DNA from: Larsenimonas suaedae
GTDB taxonomy: Bacteria; Pseudomonadota; Gammaproteobacteria; Pseudomonadales; Halomonadaceae
Direction: 5' to 3'
Length of the DNA: 64,000 nucleotides
Assembly (NCBI RefSeq): GCF_023712105.1
Contig: NZ_JAMLJI010000001.1
Coordinates: forward strand, 992,001-1,056,000
Below are positions 58,101 to 64,000 of the stretch, in pieces; positions within the stretch are counted from its first letter, which is position 1; every line of letters starts with the position of its first letter. The notes under the pieces are model-generated. The model had not been told where the DNA came from and made no database searches. It was given only the letters and a program-made list of their open reading frames with translations. The position numbers were made by a program, and so were the translations under genes.

Positions 58101-58998
58101 CCTGTGTCAGGCGAAGCGGCAACACGTTGACCTGGGTGATCGGCGTTTTCATGTCGGCGCCTGTGTAGCGCCCCATCATCGGCAGCCCCAGTGTCACGTC
58201 ATCGCGCTGGTTCCAGCGGCACACATACGCCCCCACCGCAGCCACGAACATCTCGGCCGGGTGCAGCGCCTGAGCGTCGGCGCCGTCGATCAAGGCCTCG
58301 ATGACGTCCTGGGCAAGCCAGGCCTCGATGCGGTCCGCCCGCTCGGCGGCAAGGTGCGTACGTTCGGTCAGCGTGATTGGATCGGGATCATCCGCGAACT
58401 GGCGCGCCCAGTACGCCCGGTCAGCCTCGCAGGCCTCGCTTGACTGATACGTTCGATCGCGCTCGATCATGGCGGTGACCTCACCGAACCAGGGTGGTGG
58501 CGCGTCGGTGGCCTGACACAGCGCGTTGTAGTGCTCACAGGCGCGCCTTTGAAGCAGGCTGTAGGCAAAGGCATCGGCGGCCAGGTGATGGATCACCATC
58601 AGCCACCATACTTCCGACTCCGACAGGCGAAGAACGGTAAAGCGGTAGAGTCTCGGCGTGTCGAGTTCGATGCCATGATCAAGCTGTGCGTCGATCCAGC
58701 GCTGAGCGTACTGCCTGGGCTGCTCGACGGCGCGGAAGTCCTGCACCTCAACCTGCGGCGCGATGTGTTCAGAAAAGGTCTGGACCGGCCCGTCAGCCCC
58801 CATTTGAGCCCGAGCGGTAAGCGTTGGCGCCTCCATGACCGTTCGCTCGATGGCCTCGACCAAGGCCTCGACATCAGGCGCTCCCGTCAAGCGCAGGCAC
58901 TGTGAGGTGGTGTACGTCGCGGCCGTGCCACTCATTTGCTGCGCGAACCAGATACCTGCTTGCGCACTACTGAGCGAATACGTGGGGGACGTGGGCAT
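55084..58998 (-). CDS. EntF-like single-module NRPS, C-A(Ser)-T-TE
   Basis: 1304 residues from the ATG at 58998, with AAGGAG seven bases upstream (a TTG one codon earlier is less likely); E. coli EntF has 1293. Residue numbers are from this ATG. Condensation domain (about 5-430) with H137-H138 and D142, the motif ending DA rather than DG; adenylation domain (about 455-960) with LFTSGSTGKPKGV; carrier domain with Ser998 in DLGGHSL; thioesterase (about 1060-1304) with S1128 in GWSIGG, D1155 and H1276. Reading the specificity pocket gives D-V-W-H-F-S-L-I-D-K, the serine code of EntF. It is expected to condense an acyl or aryl donor with serine and release by cyclisation or hydrolysis. The Fur box upstream suggests a siderophore. 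Donor-activating genes are not in the window. Confidence 0.93.
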   Translation of the reverse strand: MPTSPTYSLSSAQAGIWFAQQMSGTAATYTTSQCLRLTGAPDVEALVEAIERTVMEAPTLTARAQMGADGPVQTFSEHIAPQVEVQDFRAVEQPRQYAQRWIDAQLDHGIELDTPRLYRFTVLRLSESEVWWLMVIHHLAADAFAYSLLQRRACEHYNALCQATDAPPPWFGEVTAMIERDRTYQSSEACEADRAYWARQFADDPDPITLTERTHLAAERADRIEAWLAQDVIEALIDGADAQALHPAEMFVAAVGAYVCRWNQRDDVTLGLPMMGRYTGADMKTPITQVNVLPLRLTQARSDTPAMWAAHSREAMGGLRRHQRYRYEALQRDVMRRPGERALFGPQVNIMPFAQPTDWHALTSALDHLVAGPEHDISFYLHWDGVGRRAKLAVEANPHRYDRAAMTDHLDRLMRWAQTFSTHAERPVHALPWRLAREQTSLDDWNATAVPVESTDLASLFERQVLRTPEAPALISVSGTLDYLTLNQDANRLAHLLSAYGVGPGDIVGVALERGALLEVALIATQKMGAAFMPLSSDYPKARLGYMIEQAGPRLIVSAEDTRSLLPEGITVEQLVIDAPDSQGALAAQPSDNPRRDARSPSALSYVLFTSGSTGKPKGVMIEQQAIVNRLEWMQAMYQLDEGDRVLQKTPSGFDVSIWEFFWPVLSGATLVMARPGGHKDPWYLLEAIKTHRITTLHFVPSMLQAFLDSAPVSECTSLRQVFCSGEALPKLLQTRLHDALPEVLLHNLYGPTEAAIDVSYWPCKARDTRASLPIGRPIWNTQLHVLDNHGQPMPVGAAGELYIGGMNLARGYIGREDLTRERFIQHPELGRLYATGDLARWNHEGALEYMGRLDGQVKLRGQRIELDEINDVITRAPGVAQAAVSVISPRENDPRLVAYVVMHTGQSLDANAIRAWAASQLPSYMVPQHLCALSALPLTDNGKLDRKALPMPELSDHEHYRAPDSDEERALCALFAEALDLERVGVDDNFFDLGGHSLTAVALSVRVRETLGWEITLATLFEAPSVRALASHYEKASGQDGLSVLLTLKAQTGDAPLVLCHPAGGLGWCYNALVRALPSFGPIFGLQARGLAVDEPLPPTLDAMAEDYLHQLKTVQPEGPYWLAGWSIGGMIAHTLAAKLQAQGDEVRLLAMLDAYPSDQWRHLAPPDEQDALTALLRIAGLRLPEAGATRQDVIELLGQEGHALASLPGRVLDAMVDVVANNSRLVRESHHQVYEGDVEFFTAAAPRDENWLNRLGWGPYVRGDLINHDLPCDHPGMIQPEAARHIAARLEEVLSHERTPCL

Positions 58999-59034
58999 CA
59001 AGGCACTCCTTGGAGAATCGGATCATGACACAAA

Positions 59035-59049
59035 TGATAATAGTTATCA
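59035..59049 (-). promoter_or_regulatory. Fur box overlapping the NRPS promoter
   Basis: TGATAATAGTTATCA matches the 7-1-7 Fur consensus TGATAATnATTATCA with one mismatch and extends to a palindrome ATGATAA-TAG-TTATCAT. It lies 37 bases upstream of the NRPS start. On the minus strand TTGAAT with a 16-base spacer and TATCAT make a plausible promoter that it overlaps, so iron-loaded Fur would block transcription of the NRPS and its partner. Confidence 0.85.
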
Positions 59050-59094
59050 TAATCAATTCAAGAGCGTATGACACCCCTTCTCATGGTCCAGGCA

Positions 59095-59122
59095 TAAAAA
59101 AACGCGGCCCGTTGGCCGCGTT
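59095..59122 (-). terminator. Rho-independent terminator downstream of the 97-aa gene
   Basis: AACGCGGCC (59101-59109) pairs with GGCCGCGTT (59114-59122) with a 4-base loop; on the minus strand it is followed by a run of T. It separates the upstream small gene from the Fur-controlled NRPS promoter, so the NRPS is an independent unit. Confidence 0.85.
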
Positions 59123-59155
59123 CTCATCGCTGCACGCAAGGCGTGCGTTACTGCA

Positions 59156-59449
59156 TCAATCGCGGTTAAACGTCGAGGGGTCGATAGCGACCCCGAGCGA
59201 GCGGCGATCGACCCAGCGACCGGATTTGGTTTCCTTGTAGCGAAACACCACATAATCGCCTTCACTGACCGGAAGCTCTGCGTCCTCGATCTGATGCGTG
59301 TAGGTTTCACCGTTGACCGTCAGGGTATACCGGTAAAGGTCGGGCATGCCGAGCCACTCCTTGAACGGGCCCTCGCGCTCGACGCTTTCCAGAGTACCTC
59401 GCGCCTCTAACTTGGGTTGACGTGCGCCACGTCCACGATAACCAGCCAT
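59156..59449 (-). CDS. Hypothetical small protein (97 aa), unknown
   Basis: 97 residues, soluble, no signal peptide. It opens with a basic GYRGRGARQPKLEARG stretch, followed by a small predicted beta domain (YRYTLTVNGETYTHQIEDAE and VSEGDYVVFRYKETKSGRW), resembling an OB- or SH3-like barrel. I do not recognise the family. It has its own terminator and lies between dnaB and the NRPS, both on the same strand. Codon use looks like its core neighbours, so it is probably an ancestral gene. Confidence 0.7.
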   Translation of the reverse strand: MAGYRGRGARQPKLEARGTLESVEREGPFKEWLGMPDLYRYTLTVNGETYTHQIEDAELPVSEGDYVVFRYKETKSGRWVDRRSLGVAIDPSTFNRD

Positions 59450-59524
59450 GCTCTCTTCTCCCGTTTGGCAAGCCGGGCATTATACCGGCCTATGCATGCG
59501 ACTCAACCGGCGAACAGCCAGGCA

Positions 59525-60910
59525 TCACTCTTCGAAATCGCCATAGCTTCCAGGCGCCAGATCCTCGAAGCGGGTGTATTTCCCGATGAACGCCATGTGT
59601 ACGGTCCCGATCGGGCCATTACGCTGCTTACCGATGATCAGCTCGGCAAGCCCCTTGTTATCGGGATTGTCCTTGTTATAGACCTCATCACGATAGACGA
59701 AGGCAATCACATCGGCGTCCTGCTCGATCGCGCCGGACTCACGAAGATCCGACATGACCGGGCGCTTGTTGGGGCGCTGCTCGAGCGAGCGATTCAACTG
59801 CGACAGCGCCACCACCGGGCAGTTGAACTCCTTGGCAAGCCCCTTCAACGAGCGCGAGATTTCCGAGATTTCGGCCGTTCGGTTCTCGGAAAGCCCCGGC
59901 ACCTGCATCAACTGAAGGTAGTCGATCATGACCAGGCCGATATCACCGGCCTCACGCGCCAATCGACGTACGCGAGCGCGCATCTCATTGGGCGACAGTG
60001 CCGGTGTGTCATCGACAAATAACTGTTTGTCCTTCAACAGATTGACCGCCGAGGTGAGCCGTGGCCAGTCTTCATCTTCGAGCTGACCGGTTCGGACACG
60101 GGTCTGGTCGATGCGCCCGAGCGAGGACACCATACGCAGCATCAACTGCTCGGCAGGCATTTCCATCGAAAAGACCACGACGGCCTTGTCGCCGCTGACC
60201 ACCGCGTGCTCGACCAGGTTCATCGCAAAGGTCGTCTTACCCATCGAGGGCCGCCCGGCCACGATAACGAGATCCGAAGGCTGAAGACCGGAGGTCATGT
60301 CGTCCAGATCCCGAAAACCGGTCGAAATGCCGGTCATGCTGCCTTTCAGGCTGAACAACTGATCGATGCGGTCGACCGCCTTGGTCAAAAGCTGACTCAT
60401 GCCCTGAGGCCCGCCGAACTTGGGGCGGTCCTCGGCGATCTGAAAGACCAGCCGCTCGGCTTCATTGACCAGGTCGTCGGAGGTCTTGCCTTGCGGATAG
60501 AAGGCCCCTTCCGCAATCTGATTGGCCGCCTGAATCAACTTTCTAAGCGTTGCCCGCTCGCGCACGATGTCGGCGTACGCCCGAATATTGCTTGCCGACG
60601 GCGTGTTGCGCGCAAGCTCTGCCAGATAGGAAAGCCCACCGACTTTCGACAGCTGATCTCTGGATTCAAGCACCTCGGACAGCGTCACGGCATCCAGCGG
60701 GCGGCCTTCATCGGACAGACGCGCTATGGCGTTGAAGATATAGCGATGTTCAAAGCGGTAGAAATCATCGGCAACCAGCCGCTCGGACACCGTATCCCAG
60801 CTGCTGTTATCGAGCATCAGGCCACCAAGCACCGATTGCTCGGCTTCCAGGGAATTGGGCGGCACCTTGATGGTCGATGTTTCCTGATCAGAGACTGCGA
60901 TTTCATTCAT
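59525..60910 (-). CDS. dnaB: Replicative DNA helicase
   Basis: 461 residues. The N-terminal domain (about 18-120) starts PPNSLEAEQSVLGGLMLDN, and the RecA-like motor shows Walker A GRPSMGKTTFAMN, Walker B MIDYLQLM, and the SQLNRSLEQRPNKRPVMSDLRESGAIEQDAD region. It is the hexameric 5'-3' helicase at the fork and partner of DnaG. Located downstream of rplI, as in many gammaproteobacteria, but separated from it by a strong terminator. No intein is present. Confidence 0.98.
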   Translation of the reverse strand: MNEIAVSDQETSTIKVPPNSLEAEQSVLGGLMLDNSSWDTVSERLVADDFYRFEHRYIFNAIARLSDEGRPLDAVTLSEVLESRDQLSKVGGLSYLAELARNTPSASNIRAYADIVRERATLRKLIQAANQIAEGAFYPQGKTSDDLVNEAERLVFQIAEDRPKFGGPQGMSQLLTKAVDRIDQLFSLKGSMTGISTGFRDLDDMTSGLQPSDLVIVAGRPSMGKTTFAMNLVEHAVVSGDKAVVVFSMEMPAEQLMLRMVSSLGRIDQTRVRTGQLEDEDWPRLTSAVNLLKDKQLFVDDTPALSPNEMRARVRRLAREAGDIGLVMIDYLQLMQVPGLSENRTAEISEISRSLKGLAKEFNCPVVALSQLNRSLEQRPNKRPVMSDLRESGAIEQDADVIAFVYRDEVYNKDNPDNKGLAELIIGKQRNGPIGTVHMAFIGKYTRFEDLAPGSYGDFEE

Positions 60911-60999
60911 GGGGACACATACGCTTGAGTGAGGCCGAAGCGGCTAGCTTATCAAACCGGCCTCGTCTTCGGACAACCTGCAACGAAGTACAGGCATCA

Positions 61000-61034
61000 A
61001 AAAAGGGCATGACGCTTGGCGTCATGCCCTTTTT
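61000..61034. terminator. Strong terminator between rplI and dnaB
   Basis: AAAAAGGGCATGACGC (61000-61015) pairs perfectly with its complement (61019-61034) around a 3-base loop: a 16-base stem ending in A and T tracts on both sides. It lies 27 bases past rplI on the minus strand, closing the ribosomal operon before dnaB. Confidence 0.92.
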
Positions 61035-61061
61035 CACCAGCGCCGTGCAGTACGGATGTAC

Positions 61062-61508
61062 TTACTCGGCGACTACCACGACACGAATGCTGGCGGTGAC
61101 GTCGGCGTGCAGCTGCAGCGCGATGTCGTATTCGCCAGTCTGACGCAGCGGACCTTCCGGCATGCGAACTTCGCTCTTGGCGACGTCGATACCGGATTGA
61201 ACCAGTGCTTCGGCCAGATCGCGCGGACCGATGGAACCGAACAGCTTCCCTTCTTCGCCAGCTTTGGCGACGAGGGAAAGTTCGATTTCGGACAGCTGCT
61301 CGGCGCGCGCTTCAGCGCTTGCCTTGCGATCTTCCGCTTCACGCTCGAGCTCGGCCCGGCGTGCTTCGAACATGTTGACGTTGTCCTGAGTTGCCGGAAC
61401 GGCGAGACCGTAAGGCACCAGGTAGTTGCGGCCATAGCCGGCTTTGACGGTGACCTTGTCACCGAGACCGCCGAGCTTGCCCAGCTTGTCGAGCAGAATA
61501 ACTTCCAT
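61062..61508 (-). CDS. rplI: 50S ribosomal protein L9
   Basis: 148 residues. The N-terminal domain has the family signature [19 protein letters not shown], joined by a long helix ([20 protein letters not shown]) to the C-terminal rRNA-binding domain. L9 holds the L1 stalk base and limits frameshifting. Part of the rpsF-rpsR-membrane protein-rplI operon. Confidence 0.97.
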   Translation of the reverse strand: MEVILLDKLGKLGGLGDKVTVKAGYGRNYLVPYGLAVPATQDNVNMFEARRAELEREAEDRKASAEARAEQLSEIELSLVAKAGEEGKLFGSIGPRDLAEALVQSGIDVAKSEVRMPEGPLRQTGEYDIALQLHADVTASIRVVVVAE

Positions 61509-61529
61509 CTCTCGTAGACCTCTTCTATG

Positions 61530-62375
61530 TTAACTGCCTGCCAGCCGCGCGCGAACGTTTAACGCGCTGTCGACCAGAGCAAGCAGCAGAACAATCACAA
61601 TCGCGGGCCAGGCCATCAACAGCAGAATGTAGAATCCGCCAAGCCAAAGCCCACTCATCCCTTTAATCCCAATGACTGCGTGCACGAGCGCGATGCCGGC
61701 AATCAATACCGGTATCCAAGACACCAGTATCAGCGATGGCACGCCAAGCACGAATCCGACGATGCTTAAAAGCAGTAACGCACCGATCTCCTTGGGCGCG
61801 AGACGAAAGGCATGAAACTCCTCCCGAAACCCACCCGGATTGAACAGTGCGGCTTGCCAGCTGCGCCCGAGTGCAAGGCATGCAACCGAGGCCAGCATGA
61901 CCACGATGCCGACCAGCGCGCCCATGACCAGCGTGGTCAACTGATCGACCGAAATACCTTGCGCGGCGTAGTTCGAAAGCATCGTATCGAGCTCGGTCGA
62001 GCTCGAACGAAGTTCGGCCACAATCGCGCCGGCGTTCGGCGGAATCAGTACGCCCAGCTTGATCAAAAGCGCTGAAACGAGCGCGCCTGCGATCAAGGTC
62101 TCGCCCCAACGCGCCCTGGCACGGAGGATCACTGCCAAGAGCGTGGTCAAAAGCAGCGTGGCAAGTGGCACTGCATCACCCTGCGTCCACCACCACCCAA
62201 GCGGCAAGGCGGCGCCGATCAATACCGGCAGCGCCAGCGCCAGACCACGCCGGAGCGTGACCAGTGCAGCGATCGCGGTGCCCAGCCAGAAAAGCCACGG
62301 TATGAGGCTTGATACAAAGGCCAGAAGCGTCGCGTTAACGGGTGAGCGCAAGGCCCATCGTGCAAGCGCAATCAT
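61530..62375 (-). CDS. Polytopic membrane protein between rpsR and rplI
   Basis: 281 residues with about eight hydrophobic helices, very rich in L, A and V, and no enzyme motif. A similar membrane protein of about this size is found at the same place in Pseudomonas and other gammaproteobacteria, between the genes for S18 and L9; it resembles the DUF2232/YybS group of membrane proteins. It is co-transcribed with ribosomal genes (10 bases after rpsR, 21 before rplI) yet its function is unknown. Confidence 0.75.
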   Translation of the reverse strand: MIALARWALRSPVNATLLAFVSSLIPWLFWLGTAIAALVTLRRGLALALPVLIGAALPLGWWWTQGDAVPLATLLLTTLLAVILRARARWGETLIAGALVSALLIKLGVLIPPNAGAIVAELRSSSTELDTMLSNYAAQGISVDQLTTLVMGALVGIVVMLASVACLALGRSWQAALFNPGGFREEFHAFRLAPKEIGALLLLSIVGFVLGVPSLILVSWIPVLIAGIALVHAVIGIKGMSGLWLGGFYILLLMAWPAIVIVLLLALVDSALNVRARLAGS

Positions 62376-62385
62376 TCAAGAAAAC

Positions 62386-62613
62386 TTACAGGTGGCGATC
62401 GGTATAAGGCAGCAGTGCCAGATAACGAGCGCGCTTGATCGCAGTGGACAGCTGACGCTGATAGCGTGCGCGGGTGCCGGTAATGCGACTCGGTACGATC
62501 TTGCCTGTTTCAGTGATGTAGGACTTCAGCGTATCGAGGTCTTTGTAATCAATGTACTTTACGCCTTCGGCGGTAAAGCGGCAGAACTTACGGCGACGGA
62601 AAAAACGTGCCAT
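62386..62613 (-). CDS. rpsR: 30S ribosomal protein S18
   Basis: 75 residues, standard length. [20 protein letters not shown] at the N-terminus and the [20 protein letters not shown] signature are present. S18 forms a heterodimer with S6, encoded 29 bases upstream, on the platform of the small subunit. Confidence 0.97.
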   Translation of the reverse strand: MARFFRRRKFCRFTAEGVKYIDYKDLDTLKSYITETGKIVPSRITGTRARYQRQLSTAIKRARYLALLPYTDRHL

Positions 62614-62642
62614 GTCATGAATCTCCAGAAGTGATGAATCGA

Positions 62643-63056
62643 TCAGTTAGCTGTTTCTTCAGTCTGCTCTGATTCTTCGGAATCAGAGGACTGGTCGGCG
62701 CTGTCGCGACGATCTTCGCGACGACGGCCCTTGTCTTCAGCGGACTTCATCATCGGGGACGGCTCGGTCACCGCTTCCTTGCAACGAACAACCATATTGC
62801 GAATGATGGCATCGTTGAAACGGAAGATGTTCTCGATTTCGTCGAGCGTTTCGCTTTCGCACTCGATGTTCATCAGAACGTAGTGTGCCTTGTGGATCTT
62901 GTTGATCGGATAGGCAAGATGGCGGCGACCCCAGTCTTCGAGACGATGCACAGTGCCGCTGTTTTCAGTCACGAGGCTTGTGTAGCGCTCGATCATGGCA
63001 GGCACCTGCTCGCTCTGATCCGGGTGGACCATGAACACGATTTCGTAATGACGCAT
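62643..63056 (-). CDS. rpsF: 30S ribosomal protein S6
   Basis: 137 residues from the ATG at 63056, with AAGGAGA upstream; an in-frame start 53 codons earlier has no such site. [20 protein letters not shown] at the N-terminus and the [20 protein letters not shown] signature define the protein. The C-terminal tail (about 105-137) is long, acidic and serine-rich with several E/D residues; in E. coli this tail is modified by added glutamates. First gene of the operon. Confidence 0.96.
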   Translation of the reverse strand: MRHYEIVFMVHPDQSEQVPAMIERYTSLVTENSGTVHRLEDWGRRHLAYPINKIHKAHYVLMNIECESETLDEIENIFRFNDAIIRNMVVRCKEAVTEPSPMMKSAEDKGRRREDRRDSADQSSDSEESEQTEETAN

Positions 63057-63220
63057 GATGTCTCCTTTCGGGTTGACAGCTTTCGCACGCCAGCGCCGGT
63101 TCAGGCAATTGGTCGTGAAAAGCAAGGAGTTAACGGAAGGTTTACTTACTGACAGAATATGCCGGTGAGCAAAGCCGGATAATTGTAAAGACCCAATCCC
63201 GGCCTTGCAAGCCAAAGCAC

Positions 63221-64000
63221 TTAATGAGGGCGCTGCTGCCTGACGGCCTCGAACAGACAGATCCCGGTTGCGACCGACACATTGAGACTCGATACGCTGC
63301 CCTGCATCGGAAGCTTCACCAGGTGGTCACAGGCTTCGCGCGTCAATCGGCGCATGCCCTTGCCCTCGGCCCCCATCACCAGCGCGACGTGGGCATTGAA
63401 GTCGGCGCCGAACACGCTCTGCTCGGCCTCGCCTGCCGTACCGATGATCCAGACACCCAGCTCTTTGAGCTTTGAAAGCGTTCGAGCGAGATTGACCACC
63501 TGATACACCGGCATGGCTTCGGCTGCCCCACAGGCAACCTTGCGTACGATGCCATTCAATGGCGCTGATTTGTCTTTGGGAACGATCACACCCTTGACGC
63601 CCGCAGCATCGGCGCTTCGAAGGCACGCCCCGAAATTATGGGGGTCGGTCACGCCATCGAGCACCAGCCACAGCGCGGGCTCTTCCACCCGCTCAGCTTC
63701 CCAGTAAAGGCGCTGTTCGCCTTCAAACGACAGCGGCTGACAAAACGCCACAATGCCCTGATGCGCCACCGGACCCATTGCCTGCTCAAGCGCTTGGCGC
63801 GTTTTGAACTCGACCGAGACGCCCTTGGCACGAAGCGCCTCGATGACTTCGATCAGGCGGCGCTCCGAGGCGCCTTCCTGAACCCAGGCATAGTCCGGGG
63901 TTTGATGGTCAAGAAGTGCACGCACCGCATGCACGCCTGAAACCGCTTCAAGCCCGTTCGGGGCGGCGCTGGGCTTGGGCTTGCCAGCCCCTTGTTTTTT
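63221..64000 (-). CDS. rlmB: 23S rRNA (guanosine2251-2'-O)-methyltransferase (partial at the right edge)
   Basis: A SPOUT-class methyltransferase that 2'-O-methylates G2251 in the P loop of 23S rRNA. The frame stays open through the right window edge, so the true start lies beyond 64000; the GTG near 63934 falls in the middle of the conserved GVHAVRALL and is not a start. [35 protein letters not shown], and [15 protein letters not shown] give the SAM-binding knot. Before the conserved part lies a lysine/proline-rich extension ([14 protein letters not shown]). It precedes rpsF by 164 bases in the same direction. Confidence 0.95.
   Translation of the reverse strand, partial: KKQGAGKPKPSAAPNGLEAVSGVHAVRALLDHQTPDYAWVQEGASERRLIEVIEALRAKGVSVEFKTRQALEQAMGPVAHQGIVAFCQPLSFEGEQRLYWEAERVEEPALWLVLDGVTDPHNFGACLRSADAAGVKGVIVPKDKSAPLNGIVRKVACGAAEAMPVYQVVNLARTLSKLKELGVWIIGTAGEAEQSVFGADFNAHVALVMGAEGKGMRRLTREACDHLVKLPMQGSVSSLNVSVATGICLFEAVRQQRPH

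Noticed and set aside
63221-63934. A complete rlmB starting at the GTG at 63934
   Set aside because: That codon is inside the conserved GVHAVRALL motif and the frame continues upstream to the window edge, so the gene is partial.

Overview
The window looks like part of a chromosome from a moderately halophilic gammaproteobacterium, most likely a member of the Halomonadaceae (Halomonas, Kushneria or a relative). This is inferred from several things seen together: an Mrp/Pha multisubunit cation-proton antiporter with fused A and B subunits, the rpsF-rpsR-membrane protein-rplI-dnaB order, an amgK-murU cell-wall recycling pair, the lptD-surA-pdxA-rsmA-apaG-apaH cluster, and high GC in the housekeeping genes. 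No rRNA, CRISPR array, insertion sequence or integrase was found.

Positions 1-9672 form an accessory island lying 3' of a tRNA-Ile2(CAU) gene (9673-9749, minus strand). It holds a five-gene restriction-modification operon on the minus strand: a single-TRD HsdS-like protein, hsdM, hsdS, a DUF262/DUF1524 (GmrSD-like) protein, and hsdR, which runs off the left edge. Upstream of the operon are a phage-terminase-small-subunit-like gene and about 540 bases with no recognisable gene.

Positions 9.8-23.2 kb hold a YceI-like protein, an aldo/keto reductase, LpxO, an EntD/Sfp-type phosphopantetheinyl transferase, a GGDEF/EAL protein with a degenerate GGDEF site, an AEC permease, a DUF4168 protein, a LapG-like cysteine protease, an HNH nuclease, mtgA, the glutathione-dependent formaldehyde detoxification pair (frmA, fghA) with a divergent LysR regulator, and a Crp/Fnr regulator.

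Positions 23.4-46.2 kb are core genome: rpoD-dnaG-rpsU; tsaD-folB-folK; then, on the minus strand, cca-glpE, apaH-apaG-rsmA-pdxA-surA and lptD; divergent amgK-murU; OsmC; speD; a Coq7-like protein that has lost nearly all diiron ligands; hinT; prkB; purD; rsmE; and a second OsmC protein.

Positions 46.7-52.5 kb are the Mrp antiporter operon (AB, C, D, E, F, G), converging on hemH. Positions 53.7-59.0 kb hold a DUF6482-like gene, an EreA/ChaN/Tiki-like protein, and an EntF-like single-module NRPS (C-A-T-TE) whose A domain reads as serine-activating. A strong Fur box precedes the NRPS, so this is probably an iron-regulated siderophore locus, and the PPTase at 12.3 kb could supply its phosphopantetheine arm. 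The window ends with dnaB, rplI, a membrane protein, rpsR, rpsF and the 3' part of rlmB.

The most interesting items are the composite defence operon, the ligand-less Coq7 homologue, and the minimal Fur-regulated serine NRPS with an uncharacterised partner.
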